Numbered from the stretch's first letter, positions 53,897 to 63,879 are shown. The stretch: DNA of 64,000 bases from Planotetraspora thailandica (GCF_016863335.1 NZ_BOOR01000012.1:246084-310083), one strand, 5' to 3'. Program-made: numbers and translations. Notes: generated from the letters alone by a model not told the origin.

Positions 53897-54538
53897 ATGA
53901 GGATCGCTGAGCTCAGCAGGCGCACCGGCGTCCCCATCCCCACGATCAAGTACTACCTGCGGGAGGGCCTCGTCCCTGCAGGGGAGCGCACCGGTCCCAA
54001 CCAGGCCCAGTACGGCGAGGCCCACGTGCGGCGAATCCGGCTCGCCCGGGCGCTCGTCGAGGTCGGCGGGCTGTCGATCGCCTCCGCGCGTGAGGCGCTC
54101 ACCCTGATGTTCTCGGGCGGCCTGTCCGAGCTCGACACCCTCGGCAAGGCGCAGTACGCCATGACGCCCGCGCGGGAGCCCGTCGGGGAGCACGAGCGGG
54201 ACGAGGCGTGGGACGACGCCGTGGCCGAGGTGGACGAACTCGTCGCCAAGCGGGGATGGCAGGTCAAGGAGAACAACCCGGCCCGCCGCACCCTCGCGGA
54301 GGCGCTCGCCACGTTGCGAAGGCTCGGCCAGGACGACTACTTCGCGCTGCTCGACTCCTATGCGGAAGCCGCCGACCGGCTCGCCGCCGAGGAGGTCGAG
54401 GCGGTCGCCCGGCGGGGAGATCTCGACAGCGTCGTCGAGGCCGTGGTGGTGTGGACCGCGGTCGGCGACGCGGTGCTGGCCTCCCTGCGCAGGCTCGCTC
54501 AGGAGGCCGCCTCCACGCGGCTGCTCGGAGACGCCTGA
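53897..54538 (+). CDS. MerR-family transcriptional regulator
   Basis: A 213-residue regulator. The MerR winged helix is at the N-terminus: MRIAELSRRTGVPIPTIKYY, LREGLVPAGERTGPNQAQY, then VRRIRLARALVEVGGLSIAS. A long helical C-terminal part follows (about residues 100-213) without the metal-binding cysteines of MerR/CueR, so an organic ligand is more likely. The ATG 53897 follows GAGGGAGAG, and TATCCT near 53865 is a possible -10. It is divergent from the MMPL transporter and is the obvious, though unproven, candidate to control it. Confidence 0.9.
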   Translation: MRIAELSRRTGVPIPTIKYYLREGLVPAGERTGPNQAQYGEAHVRRIRLARALVEVGGLSIASAREALTLMFSGGLSELDTLGKAQYAMTPAREPVGEHERDEAWDDAVAEVDELVAKRGWQVKENNPARRTLAEALATLRRLGQDDYFALLDSYAEAADRLAAEEVEAVARRGDLDSVVEAVVVWTAVGDAVLASLRRLAQEAASTRLLGDA

Positions 54539-54639
54539 CGAGCCCGGACGGGAAGCCGCTCCGATGCGTGGGTAGACGTCGAATCCCGGTAGCCTCATGG
54601 GCGGAAGCTCGAAGGGGCCGGAAAAGTAAAGGAGAGACC

Positions 54640-55320
54640 GTGTCGGGTCTGGTCGTCGCCATGGATGGTCCCTCGGGGTCAGGCAAGTCGAGCGCCTCGC
54701 GCGGCGTCGCCCGCGCGCTCGGACTGCGCTACCTCGACACGGGTGCGATGTACCGCGCGATCACCTGGTGGATGCTCCAGCAGGGGGTCGACCTGGCCGA
54801 CCCCGCGGCGATCGCGGCCCGCGCCGGCGAGCCGGTCCTGGTCATGACCACCGACCCGGACGCCCCCGGCGTGACCGTCGGAGGCGTCGACGTGAACGGC
54901 CCCATCCGTGGCCCGGAGGTCACGGGCGCCGTCTCGGCCGTGAGCGCGGTGCCCGAGGTGCGCCGCCGCCTCGTCGCCCTCCAGCAGGAGATCATCGCCG
55001 CGTCCCTGCCCGAAGGCGGCATCGTCGTCGAGGGCCGTGACACCGGCACCGTCGTCGCCCCGGACGCGCCCGTCAAGATCTACCTGACGGCGAGCGCCGA
55101 CGCCCGTGCGCGGCGCCGTACGGCGGAGTTGATCGGCACGGCGGCGGAGACCACGGTCGAGACGCAGAAGGCCGATATGGCCCGGCGGGACACGCTCGAC
55201 TCCACCAGGAAGGCCGACCCGCTCGCGATGGCCGCGGACGCGATCGAGCTGGACACCACGCCGCTGACCTTGGACGATGTGATCGCCGAGGTCCTGCGGC
55301 TCGTCAAGGAGCGAGCCTGA
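54640..55320 (+). CDS. cmk: Cytidylate kinase
   Basis: Cmk phosphorylates CMP and dCMP to the diphosphates with ATP. The P-loop MDGPSGSGKSSASRGVA is at about residues 6-22, followed by LDTGAMYRAITW (nucleotide site) and EGRDTGTVVAPDAPVKIYLT (the bacterial Cmk GRDIGTVVFP motif). ADMARRDTLDSTRKADPLAM is the lid and binding region. The GTG start at 54640 follows AAAGGAGAG. It lies 27 bp before der, the usual partner gene in actinobacteria. Confidence 0.97.
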   Translation: MSGLVVAMDGPSGSGKSSASRGVARALGLRYLDTGAMYRAITWWMLQQGVDLADPAAIAARAGEPVLVMTTDPDAPGVTVGGVDVNGPIRGPEVTGAVSAVSAVPEVRRRLVALQQEIIAASLPEGGIVVEGRDTGTVVAPDAPVKIYLTASADARARRRTAELIGTAAETTVETQKADMARRDTLDSTRKADPLAMAADAIELDTTPLTLDDVIAEVLRLVKERA

Positions 55321-55347
55321 TCCTCTCCGGGATCGGGAGAGGAAGCG

Positions 55348-56826
55348 ATGAGCAGGGACGTGACGGGGGAGTACCGCGACGACAGCGGCTGGGTGGACGC
55401 CGAGCCCGCTGACTTCGACGAGTCCGAATTCTCCGAGTTCGATGGGTTCGACGAGTTCGACGAGAACGAGGCGCCCTCCGGCGGCGCGGACGAGGAGCCC
55501 GACGCGGGGCCGATCCCGGTCGTCGCGGTGGTCGGCCGGCCCAACGTGGGCAAGTCCACGCTGGTCAACCGCATCATCGGCCGGCGTGAGGCGGTCGTGG
55601 AGGACGTGCCCGGCGTGACCCGCGACCGGGTCACCTACGAGGCGAACTGGCGGGGGCGCCGGTTCACCCTGGTCGACACCGGCGGCTGGGACCCGGACGC
55701 CACCGGCATGGCTCTGCGCATCGCCGAGCAGGCCCAGATCGCGGCCGACCTGGCCGACGTGGTGCTCTTCGTCGTCGACGCCAGCGTCGGCGTGACCGAC
55801 TCCGACGAGGCCGTCGGCGCGGTGCTGCGCCGCTCGGGCAAACCCGTGATCCTCGCCGCCAACAAGGTCGACAACCAGCTGATGGAGCTGGAGGCCACCG
55901 GACTTTGGTCATTGGGGCTCGGCGAGCCGTACCCGGTCTCGGCCCTGCACGGACGGTCCAGCGGCGACCTCCTCGACGTCGTGCTCGAGGCGCTCCCCGA
56001 GACGCCGCCCCTCAAGTTCGGCGAGGGCCGGGGTCCCCGCAGGATCGCCCTGCTGGGCAAGCCCAACGTGGGCAAGTCGTCCCTGCTCAACCGGGTGGCG
56101 GGGGAGGAACGCGTGCTGGTCGACCCCAAGGCGGGCACCACGCGCGACCCGGTCGACGAGCTGGTCGAGCTGGGCGGAAAAACCTACCGCTTCATCGACA
56201 CCGCCGGCATCCGCCGCCGGGACAGGGAGTTGCAGGGCGCCGACTTCTACGCGGCCATGCGCACCCGTGCCGCCCTGGAGCGCTCCGAGGTCGCCGTCGT
56301 GCTGATCGACGCCTCCGAGGTGCTGACCGAGCAGGACCTGCGCATCATCGGCCTGGTCATCGAGTCGGGCCGGGCGATGGTCGTCGCCTTCAACAAGTGG
56401 GACCTGGTCGACGAGGACCGGCGCTACTACCTGGAGAAGGAGATCGACCGGCAGCTCGTGCGCACGCCTTGGGCGCTGCGGGTCAACATCTCCGCCAAGA
56501 CCGGCCGTCACGTCGAGAAGCTCGTGCCGGCGATCGAGCGGGCGCTGGAGTCGTGGGGCACGCGGGTGCCGACCGGCCGCCTCAACCAGTTCCTCACCGA
56601 GCTGCTGCAGGCGACCCCGCCGCCGGTCCGGTCGGGCAAGCAGCCCAAGATCCTGTTCGCGACCCAGGCGTCGACGGAGCCGCCCAAGTTCGTGCTGTTC
56701 ACCTCGGGCTTCCTCGAGGAGACCTACCGCCGGTTCCTGGAGCGGCGCATCCGTGAGGAGTTCGGCTTCGCCGGCTCCCCGATCGAGGTCACCATGAAGA
56801 TCAGGGAGAAGCGGAAGAAGAAGTAG
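55348..56826 (+). CDS. der: Ribosome-assembly GTPase Der (EngA)
   Basis: Der is a double GTPase needed for maturation of the 50S ribosomal subunit. The first G domain starts [16 protein letters not shown] near residue 63, with switch [12 protein letters not shown] and LVDTGGWD; the NKVD motif is in [12 protein letters not shown]. The second G domain has [16 protein letters not shown] near 235, [19 protein letters not shown] and [10 protein letters not shown]. The KH-like C-terminal domain ends with basic REKRKKK. The first ~55 residues form an acidic Asp/Glu/Phe-rich extension, common in actinobacteria. ATG 55348 is preceded by GAGAGGA. Confidence 0.97.
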   Translation: MSRDVTGEYRDDSGWVDAEPADFDESEFSEFDGFDEFDENEAPSGGADEEPDAGPIPVVAVVGRPNVGKSTLVNRIIGRREAVVEDVPGVTRDRVTYEANWRGRRFTLVDTGGWDPDATGMALRIAEQAQIAADLADVVLFVVDASVGVTDSDEAVGAVLRRSGKPVILAANKVDNQLMELEATGLWSLGLGEPYPVSALHGRSSGDLLDVVLEALPETPPLKFGEGRGPRRIALLGKPNVGKSSLLNRVAGEERVLVDPKAGTTRDPVDELVELGGKTYRFIDTAGIRRRDRELQGADFYAAMRTRAALERSEVAVVLIDASEVLTEQDLRIIGLVIESGRAMVVAFNKWDLVDEDRRYYLEKEIDRQLVRTPWALRVNISAKTGRHVEKLVPAIERALESWGTRVPTGRLNQFLTELLQATPPPVRSGKQPKILFATQASTEPPKFVLFTSGFLEETYRRFLERRIREEFGFAGSPIEVTMKIREKRKKK

Positions 56827-56830
56827 GGCC

Positions 56831-56848
56831 AGCCCTACCTTGAGGGCT
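56831..56848 (+). terminator. Weak hairpin after der
   Basis: AGCCCT (56831-56836) and AGGGCT (56843-56848) pair around a 6-nt loop, 5 bp after the der stop. Confidence 0.4.
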
Positions 56849-56884
56849 CCCGGCTACGGGATCGATCGAGAGGCGGCCGGTGCA

Positions 56885-56890
56885 TAGCGT
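56885..56890 (+). promoter_or_regulatory. -10 box TAGCGT for leaderless sensor kinase gene
   Basis: TAGCGT lies 7 nt before ATG 56898, which supports that start over GTG 56880. Confidence 0.5.
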
Positions 56891-56897
56891 GGGCTTC

Positions 56898-58145
56898 ATG
56901 CGACGACTCCTCTCCCGCCTCGCCGGGGACACCGTCTATCTCCTCGTCGGGTTCCCCCTCGCGATCATCGCGTTCTGCCTGACGGTGCTCGGCCTCTCCT
57001 CCGGGGCGGGCCTGCTGGTCGTCTGGGTCGGCGTGCCCGTCCTCGCGCTGACCGCGCTCGTGGCGCGGGGACTGGGCGACGTCGAGCGGATCAGGATCAG
57101 CGGGGTGCTGGGCACGCAACTCGCCCGCCCCCGCTACCCCCGGTCTCCCGAAGGCGCCGGCTGGCTGCGCAGGATGCTGACGCCGCTGTCCGGCGGGCAG
57201 CCGTGGCTCGACGTCCTGCACGCTCTGGTGATCTTCCCCGTGGCGATCCTGACCTTCTGCGTGGCGGTCACGTGGTGGTCGCTGACGCTCACCGGGCTGA
57301 CCTATCCGCTCTATGGCTGGGTCTTGTCCAACATCCCGGACAACCACGGCCTGCCCGAGCTGCTCGGATTCGGCCGCGGATATTTCGTCGACTCCCTCTT
57401 CTACGGCGCGCTCGGCGTCGTCGCGGCAATCACGCTCTATCCGGTCGTCCGAGGCTGCGCGCTGCTTCAGGCGTCCCTGGGCAGGGCGCTGCTCACCGGG
57501 GTCGCCGAGCTGCAGGAGCGCATCGAGGACCTGACGGAGGGCCGCAACGCCGCCGCCTACGCCGAGGCCAACGCCCTGCGCAGGCTGGAGCGCGACATCC
57601 ACGACGGCCCCCAGCAGCGACTCGTGCACCTGGCCATGGAGCTGTCGCGCGCCCAGCGCGAGCTCGAACGCGACGCGACGGCCGCCCAGAACACCATCGG
57701 CAAGGCGATCACCGCCACCCGCGAGACCCTGGACGAGCTGCGGGCGCTGTCGCGGGGCATCGCGCCGCCGATCCTCGCCGACCGCGGCCTGGCTCCGGCG
57801 CTGGCCGCCCTGGCGAGCCGGTGCACGGTGCCCGTCGAGCTCGACGTGCAGGTCGACGAGCGGTTCCCCGCGCTGATCGAGAACACGGTGTATTTCGTGA
57901 CCGCAGAGGCGCTCACCAACGTGGCCAAGCACAGCAGGGCCGAGCTCTGCCAGGTCACGTTGTCGAGGATCGGCGACACGCTCCTGCTCACCATCGGCGA
58001 CGATGGGGTGGGCGGCGCGCACGTCGCCAAGGGGCATGGCCTGTCCGGCCTCGCCGACCGGCTGCGGGCGGTCGAGGGCGAACTGGCCGTACGGTCGCCC
58101 GCCGGCGGGCCGACGACGATCGTGGCGGAGGTTCCGTGCGGGTAG
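56898..58145 (+). CDS. NarL-type sensor histidine kinase with putative sensor domain
   Basis: A 415-residue membrane histidine kinase. Four to five hydrophobic segments form the N-terminal 'putative sensor' region (GDTVYLLVGFPLAIIAFCLT and further helices up to about residue 200). Next is a HisKA_3 dimerisation helix with the phospho-acceptor His at about 235 in RRLERDIHDGPQQRLVHL, and a C-terminal HATPase_c domain (YFVTAEALTNVAKHS, IGDDGVGGA, GHGLSGLADRL). The stimulus is unknown; this class often responds to envelope stress. Its last 10 bases overlap the response regulator gene, so the two are cotranslated. Confidence 0.94.
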   Translation: MRRLLSRLAGDTVYLLVGFPLAIIAFCLTVLGLSSGAGLLVVWVGVPVLALTALVARGLGDVERIRISGVLGTQLARPRYPRSPEGAGWLRRMLTPLSGGQPWLDVLHALVIFPVAILTFCVAVTWWSLTLTGLTYPLYGWVLSNIPDNHGLPELLGFGRGYFVDSLFYGALGVVAAITLYPVVRGCALLQASLGRALLTGVAELQERIEDLTEGRNAAAYAEANALRRLERDIHDGPQQRLVHLAMELSRAQRELERDATAAQNTIGKAITATRETLDELRALSRGIAPPILADRGLAPALAALASRCTVPVELDVQVDERFPALIENTVYFVTAEALTNVAKHSRAELCQVTLSRIGDTLLLTIGDDGVGGAHVAKGHGLSGLADRLRAVEGELAVRSPAGGPTTIVAEVPCG

Positions 58146-58783
58146 TGGTGGCGGACGACGCGGTCCTGATCAGGGAAGGCCTGGTCCGGCTGCTCGAAGA
58201 GTTCGGATGTGAAGTGGTCGAGGCCGTCGGCACCGGAGACGGCCTCGTCGAGGCGGTCACCGCCCACCGGCCCGACGTGTCGGTCGTCGACGTGCGGATG
58301 CCGCCGTCGTTCACCGACGAGGGCCTCAAAGCCGCCGTCGAGGCGCGGCGCCGCGTGCCCGGCGCGCCCGTGCTCATCCTCTCCCAGTACGTCGAGGTCT
58401 CCTACGCCGACGACCTGCTGGCCGACGCCCGCGGCGCGGTCGGCTACCTGCTCAAAGACCGCGTCGTCGACGTCGAGGAGTTCATGGAGGGGCTGCGCCG
58501 GGTCGCGGCCGGCGGCACCGTCTTCGACCCCCAGGTCGTCGCCCAGCTGATGGTACGGCGGCGCCGGGGCGACCCCCTCGCGTCGCTGACCCCGCGCGAG
58601 CGGGAGGTGCTCGGGCTCATGGCGGAAGGCCGGTCCAACCCGGCCATCAGCCGGCTGCTCGTCGTCACCGAGGGCGCGGTCGAAAAGCACATCCGCGGCA
58701 TCTTCACCAAGCTCGGGCTGCACGCCGACGACGCCGACCAGCACCGCCGCGTCCAGGCGGTGCTGGCCTACCTGCGCTCTTAA
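58136..58783 (+). CDS. LuxR/NarL-type response regulator
   Basis: A 215-residue DNA-binding regulator. The receiver domain has the acidic pair in [13 protein letters not shown], the phospho-acceptor Asp52 in VVDVRMPPS and the conserved Lys in YLLKDRVVD. The C-terminal helix-turn-helix is [20 protein letters not shown] and [15 protein letters not shown]. The GTG at 58136 overlaps the kinase stop by 10 bp, so they form a two-component pair. Targets are unknown. Its own 3' end overlaps the convergent MFS gene by 4 bp. Confidence 0.95.
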   Translation: MRVVVADDAVLIREGLVRLLEEFGCEVVEAVGTGDGLVEAVTAHRPDVSVVDVRMPPSFTDEGLKAAVEARRRVPGAPVLILSQYVEVSYADDLLADARGAVGYLLKDRVVDVEEFMEGLRRVAAGGTVFDPQVVAQLMVRRRRGDPLASLTPREREVLGLMAEGRSNPAISRLLVVTEGAVEKHIRGIFTKLGLHADDADQHRRVQAVLAYLRS

Positions 58784-60345
58784 GCACCGGGTTCCTGAGC
58801 GCCGGGTTCGCCCGCCGGGGGTTCGCCGGCCGCGGCGCGGGCGGGCAGCGCCAGGGCGGCGGCCGCGCCGAGCACGCACAGCCCCGCGGTGATCAGGAAG
58901 ATCTCCGAATATTCGACGTGGAGGGCGGCTTTGACCTTGGCCGTGTAGTCGGCAATCTGCTTCGTGTACTCGGCGGCGTCCACCCCGAACGGCAGCGGCG
59001 TGTCCAGGTCGGCGGTCAGCGACTGGAAACGGTGGAAACCCCACGCGGACAGGGCGGCCACGCCGAGCAGCATCCCCATCATCCGGGCCACCACGACCGC
59101 CGCCGACGCCACACCGTGCTGCACGGCCGGCACGGCCCTGAGCACCGCCGACGAGACCGGGGCGATGACCGCGCCCAGCCCGAGACCGGCGACGACCAGG
59201 TCGGCGTCCACGCGCAGCCCCGCCGCCGCAGGGTCGGCGGGCCAGCCGGAGATGAGCACATAACCGGCGGTGGCCAGCGCCATGCCGGCCACCGCGACCA
59301 CGCGCTCCCCGAACCGGCGCGTCAGCATGCCGCCGAGGAAGGCCGCCACCGCGAGCGCGGCGAGGAACCGGGTCAGGACCAGGGCGCCGGAGACCTCGTC
59401 CTTGCCCATCAGCGTCTGCGCGACGAGTTGCACGTCGACCAGTGTGACCAGCAGGGCGGCCCCGGCCAGGAAGCTCACGGCCAGCGTCGCGAGCAGCGGC
59501 CGCCGGGGAATCCCGGTGAGGTCGAGCAGGCGGACCGGCGAGCGGATCTCCCAGGTCACGAACGCCGCCGCCGCGACCGCCCCCGCCGCCACGCACGGCA
59601 GGCCCCACGGCGGCAGCACGGAGGTGCCCGGCGACGGGTTGTACAGCCCGGCCACCAGCAGCCCGAGGGAGAGCGCGAGCAGGATCCCGCCGACGACGTC
59701 GATCCGCACCCCGATCTGCGCCCCGGTCGGGCCTGCCGTACGGCCGCGGGGTTCGCCGGGGACCGCCCGGTGGACGGCGACGGCGGCCAGCAGCGCCAGC
59801 GGCACGTTGATCCAGAAGATGCCGCGCCAACCTGCCAGGGCCGCCAGGCCCGCGCCGTACAGCGGGCCGAGGACGCTGCCGAGCTCCTGCGCGGCGCCGA
59901 CGGCCCCCAGGGCCACCGGCCGCCCCCGCTCGTCCCACAGGTCCGCGATGAGCGCCATCGTGACCGGCAGCAACGCGCCGCCCGCGACGCCCTGGAGCGT
60001 ACGGCCCGCCACGAGGGCGGGCACCCCCGTGGCCAGGGCGGTGATCACGGACCCGGCGGCGAAGCCCGCCAGGCAGGCGTGGATCACCACACGCCTGCCG
60101 TACCGGTCGGACAGCTGTCCGAGCAGCGGCATCGCCGCGACGTATCCCAGCAGGAAGCCGGTGACGATCGGGGTGGCGCGCTCCAGATGGTTGACCGGGA
60201 CGCCGACGTCCCCCGCGATGGCGGTGAGCACGGTCACGACGACGTAGGCGTCCAGCGCGGCCAGGAGCACGGTTGCTCCGCCGACGCCGAGCAGGACGCG
60301 GCGACTCCGCACAGTGTTCCGCATCGTGTTCTGCACCGTGGTCAT
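58780..60345 (-). CDS. MFS exporter of the P55/EmrB-QacA type, partner of LprG-like lipoprotein
   Basis: A 521-residue 14-helix major facilitator. The A-motif is [19 protein letters not shown] and motif C appears as [20 protein letters not shown] in helix 5. It follows the LprG-like lipoprotein gene with 10 bp between, the same order as lprG-Rv1410c (P55) of mycobacteria, where the pair exports triacylated lipids to the outer envelope and supports intrinsic drug tolerance. The characteristic extended region between the last helices, with [20 protein letters not shown], is also seen here as a soluble loop. Lipid export is thus inferred from synteny and family. Confidence 0.88.
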   Translation of the reverse strand: MTTVQNTMRNTVRSRRVLLGVGGATVLLAALDAYVVVTVLTAIAGDVGVPVNHLERATPIVTGFLLGYVAAMPLLGQLSDRYGRRVVIHACLAGFAAGSVITALATGVPALVAGRTLQGVAGGALLPVTMALIADLWDERGRPVALGAVGAAQELGSVLGPLYGAGLAALAGWRGIFWINVPLALLAAVAVHRAVPGEPRGRTAGPTGAQIGVRIDVVGGILLALSLGLLVAGLYNPSPGTSVLPPWGLPCVAAGAVAAAAFVTWEIRSPVRLLDLTGIPRRPLLATLAVSFLAGAALLVTLVDVQLVAQTLMGKDEVSGALVLTRFLAALAVAAFLGGMLTRRFGERVVAVAGMALATAGYVLISGWPADPAAAGLRVDADLVVAGLGLGAVIAPVSSAVLRAVPAVQHGVASAAVVVARMMGMLLGVAALSAWGFHRFQSLTADLDTPLPFGVDAAEYTKQIADYTAKVKAALHVEYSEIFLITAGLCVLGAAAALALPARAAAGEPPAGEPGAQEPGA

Positions 60346-60355
60346 GAGGCGGCGG

Positions 60356-61009
60356 TCACGCGGCCGGGGGAGGCGTGATGGTCACGGGTGCGTCGTAGTC
60401 GTCGAGCGTGACCAGCACGCTGCCGCCGGTCAGCGGCAGGTCGATCTTCACGAGCCGGCTGGTGGCCTTGTCGATCCACACCGTGCCGTCGACGCCCTGC
60501 TGAACGCCGGGAACCAGCTTGACCAGGGACTGCTGGGGCAGCTTCACGCCCACCCGGTAGGCGTCGGCGTCGCCGACCTTCTCGGCCGCCTCGGCGCGGG
60601 CGTCCTTCGCCGCCTCCGTCAGCAGCGCGGGCACGCCCGTGAGCACCGCCGACGGGTCGTAGATCGCTGCGAGCTGCTGACGGGTCATCGTCTGGAAGCC
60701 GCCGGTCGGTCCCTTGAAGTGCACGGTGTCGCCGGACACCACGAACTCCAGCTCCTGGAGGCCCATGAGATCGATCTGGATCTTGCCCTTGGCGTCGCCC
60801 GCATTGGTGAGACTGCCCTCCGCGTGCCGGATCGGCACGGCGGGCTTGTCCTTGGTGTCGATGGCGAAGGAGACCGTCTTGACCGCCTTCATCGCGTCCG
60901 CGGACTTCCTGAGCAGGTCGGGGCCGCTCGGCAATGAGGCGTCGCTGTTCGAGCCGCAGGACGCGACGAGCAGGACGGCGGCCAGGGCCAGCCAGACGAT
61001 TCTTCTCAC
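60356..61009 (-). CDS. LppX/LprAFG-family lipoprotein
   Basis: A 217-residue lipoprotein: signal peptide [18 protein letters not shown] with the lipobox cysteine at residue 18. The mature part has the LppX_LprAFG pattern ([52 protein letters not shown]), a fold that binds lipids in a hydrophobic pocket. It is probably the periplasmic lipid carrier for the downstream P55-like MFS. GTG 61009 fits a leaderless start: the minus-strand TACGAT box at 61016-61021 is 6 nt upstream. Confidence 0.9.
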   Translation of the reverse strand: MRRIVWLALAAVLLVASCGSNSDASLPSGPDLLRKSADAMKAVKTVSFAIDTKDKPAVPIRHAEGSLTNAGDAKGKIQIDLMGLQELEFVVSGDTVHFKGPTGGFQTMTRQQLAAIYDPSAVLTGVPALLTEAAKDARAEAAEKVGDADAYRVGVKLPQQSLVKLVPGVQQGVDGTVWIDKATSRLVKIDLPLTGGSVLVTLDDYDAPVTITPPPAA

Positions 61010-61112
61010 AGGCGGATCGTAGCGATCGTCAAGGTAACGGCAGGCGATTGCGACATATCGGTTTGGCACCTCTGGGGGAACACGACCCTCGGCCCGTGCC
61101 GTACGCGTGTGG

Positions 61113-61580
61113 TCACTTGGCCGAGCGGAGCGTGTGGAGGTGCTCGACGACGCCGGTGTAGACCTCCTCGATCGTGGCCACCTGCTCCGGGGTGAGGAGG
61201 TCGACGAAATGCTCACGCACGCTGGCGACGTGTTCGGGGGCCACCCGCTGCATGGTCTCCCACCCGAGGTCGGTCAGCACCGCGAACGTGCCGCGGCGGT
61301 CGTCCTCGCAGTCCTCCCGCGCCACCAGCCCGTCCGCCTCCATGCGGGAGATCTGGTGGGAGAGCCTGCTGCGGGACTGGACGGTCGCGTCGGCGAGTTC
61401 GCTCATACGCATACGATGCTCAGGACTCTCGGAGAGGTTCACCAGGATCTCGTAGTCGTTGAGCGACAGGCCGAAAACCTGGAGCTCGCGGTCGAGCTGA
61501 TGGGACAACAGGCGGTGCGCGGCGAGATGAGCCCGCCACGCGCGCTGCTCCTGCGGGGTGAGCCAGCCGGGGTCTTTCAT
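61113..61580 (-). CDS. MarR-family transcriptional regulator
   Basis: A 155-residue winged-helix regulator: LQVFGLSLNDYEILVNLSES, then MRMSELADATVQSRSRLSHQ (recognition helix) and ISRMEADGLVAREDCEDDRR with the wing GTFAVLTDLG. It is divergent from the CDF-family transporter and separated from it by 48 bp, so it may control it. ATG 61580 is leaderless: the minus-strand TATGCT box (61587-61592) is 6 nt upstream. The ligand is unknown. Confidence 0.92.
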   Translation of the reverse strand: MKDPGWLTPQEQRAWRAHLAAHRLLSHQLDRELQVFGLSLNDYEILVNLSESPEHRMRMSELADATVQSRSRLSHQISRMEADGLVAREDCEDDRRGTFAVLTDLGWETMQRVAPEHVASVREHFVDLLTPEQVATIEEVYTGVVEHLHTLRSAK

Positions 61581-61628
61581 GACCACAGCATAAGATCGCA
61601 CCGATTGAGCAGGGCGGACGGAGTGGCG

Positions 61629-62579
61629 ATGGGCGCGGAAGAGGGCAGCGAGAACAGCGAGAGCCTCGGCACCGTCGTGGTGGCCGGGGCGGCCAATCTC
61701 GCGATCGCGCTCGCCAAACTGGTCGCGGGCCTCATCAGCTCGTCCGCGTCGATGTTGTCCGAGGCCGCCCACTCGGCCGCCGACACCGTCACAGAGCTGC
61801 TGCTCTTCACCGCCATCAGGCACGGCGAGCGGCCCGCCGACCGGCGGCATCCGCTGGGCCACGGCAGGGCGAGCTACTTATGGGCGATCATCGCGGCCTG
61901 CTTCACGCTGGTCGTGGGAGCCGGCTTCTCCCTCACGCATGGCTGGCACACGATCACCCACGGCGAGGAGCTGGGCAAGGTCTGGGTCTCCTACGCGGTG
62001 CTCGCCGTGTCCTTCGTGATCGAGTCGGTCTCCCTGTGGCGAGGACTGTCGCAGCTGCGCACGGAGGCGGGCAGGCAGGGGGTGAGCTCCCGCCGGCTGC
62101 TGTCGCGCACCTCCGACACGATGCTGAAAGCCGTCGTCCTGGAGGACATCGCGGCTCTGGCCGGCATCGTGATCGCCGGGCTCGGCCTGGTGTTGTCCAG
62201 CGTCACCGGCACGGCGTTCTGGGACGGCACGGCCTCGATCGTCATCGGCCTGCTCCTGCTCGGTGTGGCCCTCATCCTGATCAGGACGAACGCGTCGCTG
62301 CTCATCGGGCAGTCGACCTCCACCGCCATGGAGGACGAGATCAGGGCCTTGCTCGTCGGCCAGCCGGAGGTGGAGGGCGTCGTCGAGCTCGTCACGGTCG
62401 TGATGGGCCCCGGCCAGATCATGGTCGCCGCGAAGATCGACTTCCTGGACGAGACCACGGGGGACGGGCTGGAGAAGGCGTCCGACCGGGTGGAGCTGTG
62501 CCTGACCGAGCGTTTCCCCGAGATCAAGCAGGTCTTCCTCGACCCGACCCCCGGACGGTCAGCCCCCCAGGAGGCGTAG
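61629..62579 (+). CDS. Cation diffusion facilitator transporter
   Basis: A 316-residue CDF-family metal/proton antiporter with six transmembrane helices and a C-terminal cytoplasmic domain (VEGVVELVTVVMGPGQIMVA). The helix-2 metal site is seen as SEAAHSAADTVTELLL (H-x3-D) and the helix-5 site as VLEDIAALAG; RRHPLGHGRASYLWAI is the usual inter-helix loop. The substrate could be zinc, iron or manganese. ATG 61629 has GGAG 5 nt upstream. Its 3' end overlaps the convergent phosphopantetheinyl transferase gene by 21 bp. Confidence 0.92.
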   Translation: MGAEEGSENSESLGTVVVAGAANLAIALAKLVAGLISSSASMLSEAAHSAADTVTELLLFTAIRHGERPADRRHPLGHGRASYLWAIIAACFTLVVGAGFSLTHGWHTITHGEELGKVWVSYAVLAVSFVIESVSLWRGLSQLRTEAGRQGVSSRRLLSRTSDTMLKAVVLEDIAALAGIVIAGLGLVLSSVTGTAFWDGTASIVIGLLLLGVALILIRTNASLLIGQSTSTAMEDEIRALLVGQPEVEGVVELVTVVMGPGQIMVAAKIDFLDETTGDGLEKASDRVELCLTERFPEIKQVFLDPTPGRSAPQEA

Positions 62580-63206
62580 CTTCGCCGGCTCGTCGGTGAT
62601 CGCGGTCGCGATGACGGTGCCGGCCCGCCATTCGAGCAGGTGGCGGCCTTCCCACTCGATGTCGCCGGAAAGGCCGTCGTCGAACGGCAGCGCGGACAGG
62701 TCGACGTCTCTGAGCCGGTCGAGGGTCAGCTCTCCCCGTTTCACCAGGGCCTCCTTGCGGACCCACTGCCGGATGAGCCGGGCGTTGTCGCGGCCCACCA
62801 CGGCCGCCTCCGCCGGGGTCAACGCCAGGGCGGCCAGGCTCTCGTCGGCAGGGCCGGACGTCGCGTGCTCCGCGTCGACTCCCACCCGCCCGTATCCGGC
62901 CGCCGCGCAGACGTATCCGGACGTGTGCGCCAGGGTGATCGACAACTCGGGCGCCTCGGCCAGCCGGGGGCGCCCGTGCGCGCCGCCGCAGCGCTCGCAC
63001 CGCTGGACCAGCGTGAGCATGCAGGCCCGGGTGTCGAGCAGCTCCGCCGCGCAGTGCCGTACGAGCAGGTGGGCGGCGATGAAGTCGAGGCGGTCCTGCC
63101 TGCGGGTGAACCGGTCCGCCCGGGTGCGCTCCGCCTCGGTCAGCGTGCCGCCGACGGCGTCGAGGACCTCGTCGGTGTATCCGGCCACGGCCAGGGGGGC
63201 GCGCAC
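62559..63206 (-). CDS. 4'-phosphopantetheinyl transferase (Sfp type)
   Basis: A 215-residue enzyme that moves the phosphopantetheine arm of CoA to carrier-protein serines in polyketide, peptide or siderophore synthesis. The family motifs are GRVGVDAEHATSG (magnesium site) and IRQWVRKEALVKRGE (WxxKEAxxK). The N-terminus has RRQDRLDFIAAHLLVRH. No carrier-protein gene is in view, so the enzyme serves clusters elsewhere. GTG 63206 is leaderless: the minus-strand TAGGGT box (63213-63218) is 6 nt upstream. Confidence 0.93.
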   Translation of the reverse strand: MRAPLAVAGYTDEVLDAVGGTLTEAERTRADRFTRRQDRLDFIAAHLLVRHCAAELLDTRACMLTLVQRCERCGGAHGRPRLAEAPELSITLAHTSGYVCAAAGYGRVGVDAEHATSGPADESLAALALTPAEAAVVGRDNARLIRQWVRKEALVKRGELTLDRLRDVDLSALPFDDGLSGDIEWEGRHLLEWRAGTVIATAITDEPAKLRLLGG

Positions 63207-63450
63207 GCGCTCACCCTAGGGGACCTATATGACGATCAAGTGAACTGCCGGCGGAGGCTCCGCCGTACGACGAGCGGCGGTCAAGGGGGCGGTTCAAGGG
63301 GGCGGCGATCCTTCGCCTGTTGTGAGTCAGGAGTATTGACGGACTTGACCGGCGGTTGTTGCCTGGGAAAACAGACTGGGTCGCTTCCGCCGCAGGCCGG
63401 AGCGGTAATCGGGGATCTTTCCCCTCGGAGCCCCGGAAGGGCGGTGTGGA
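63207..63450. other. Intergenic region before the CBS-domain gene
   Basis: Holds the leaderless promoter of the minus-strand transferase gene at the left. A 12-bp direct repeat TCAAGGGGGCGG occurs twice near 63280-63303. A TTGACG-type element lies near 63336. The small dyad GGGGATCTTTCCCC (63411-63424) lies in front of the CBS gene. No gene and no riboswitch that I can recognise. Confidence 0.5.
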
Positions 63451-63879
63451 TTGCTCATCGGTTCGATCTTGCAGGGTAAGGGGACGAGCGTCGCGACGGT
63501 TCCCCCGCAGGCCACGGTCACCGAGCTCCTCGCGATGCTCGCCGAGCTCAACATCGGAGCCGTGGTCGTCTCACAGGACGGCGTCACGATCGAGGGAATC
63601 GTCTCGGAACGCGACGTCGTACGGCGGTTGCACGAGCAGGGCGCCGGGGTACTCGGCCTCCCCGTCTCATCGATCATGACTGCCGACGTTCGCACCTGTG
63701 CTCCCGACGCGAACGTGGAGGAGCTTCGCCGCACCATGACCAACCATCGCGTGCGTCACGTGCCCGTCGTGCGCCACGGCAGGCTGTGCGGCATCGTGAG
63801 CATCGGCGACGTGGTCAAGAGCGCCATCGAGGAGCTGGAGATCGAGAAGGAGGCGCTCGTCGGCTACATCAACAGGTGA
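63451..63879 (+). CDS. Tandem CBS-domain protein
   Basis: A 142-residue soluble protein of two CBS motifs (a Bateman module) that typically binds adenine nucleotides. The first CBS has VTELLAMLAELNIGAVVVS and GIVSERDVVRRL; the second has VSSIMTADVRTCAPDANVEE, RVRHVPVVRHGRLCGIVSIG and DVVKSAIEEL. There is no attached catalytic domain, so the role is regulatory and the partner unknown. The start is TTG 63451, with GGAAGGG about 10 nt upstream, a moderately weak choice. Confidence 0.88.
   Translation: MLIGSILQGKGTSVATVPPQATVTELLAMLAELNIGAVVVSQDGVTIEGIVSERDVVRRLHEQGAGVLGLPVSSIMTADVRTCAPDANVEELRRTMTNHRVRHVPVVRHGRLCGIVSIGDVVKSAIEELEIEKEALVGYINR

Noticed and set aside
63355..63430. Cobalamin or c-di-AMP riboswitch before the CBS gene
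   Set aside because: A few GGGAA and CCGC strings are reminiscent, but the conserved cores are not present in order; a covariance-model search would be decisive.
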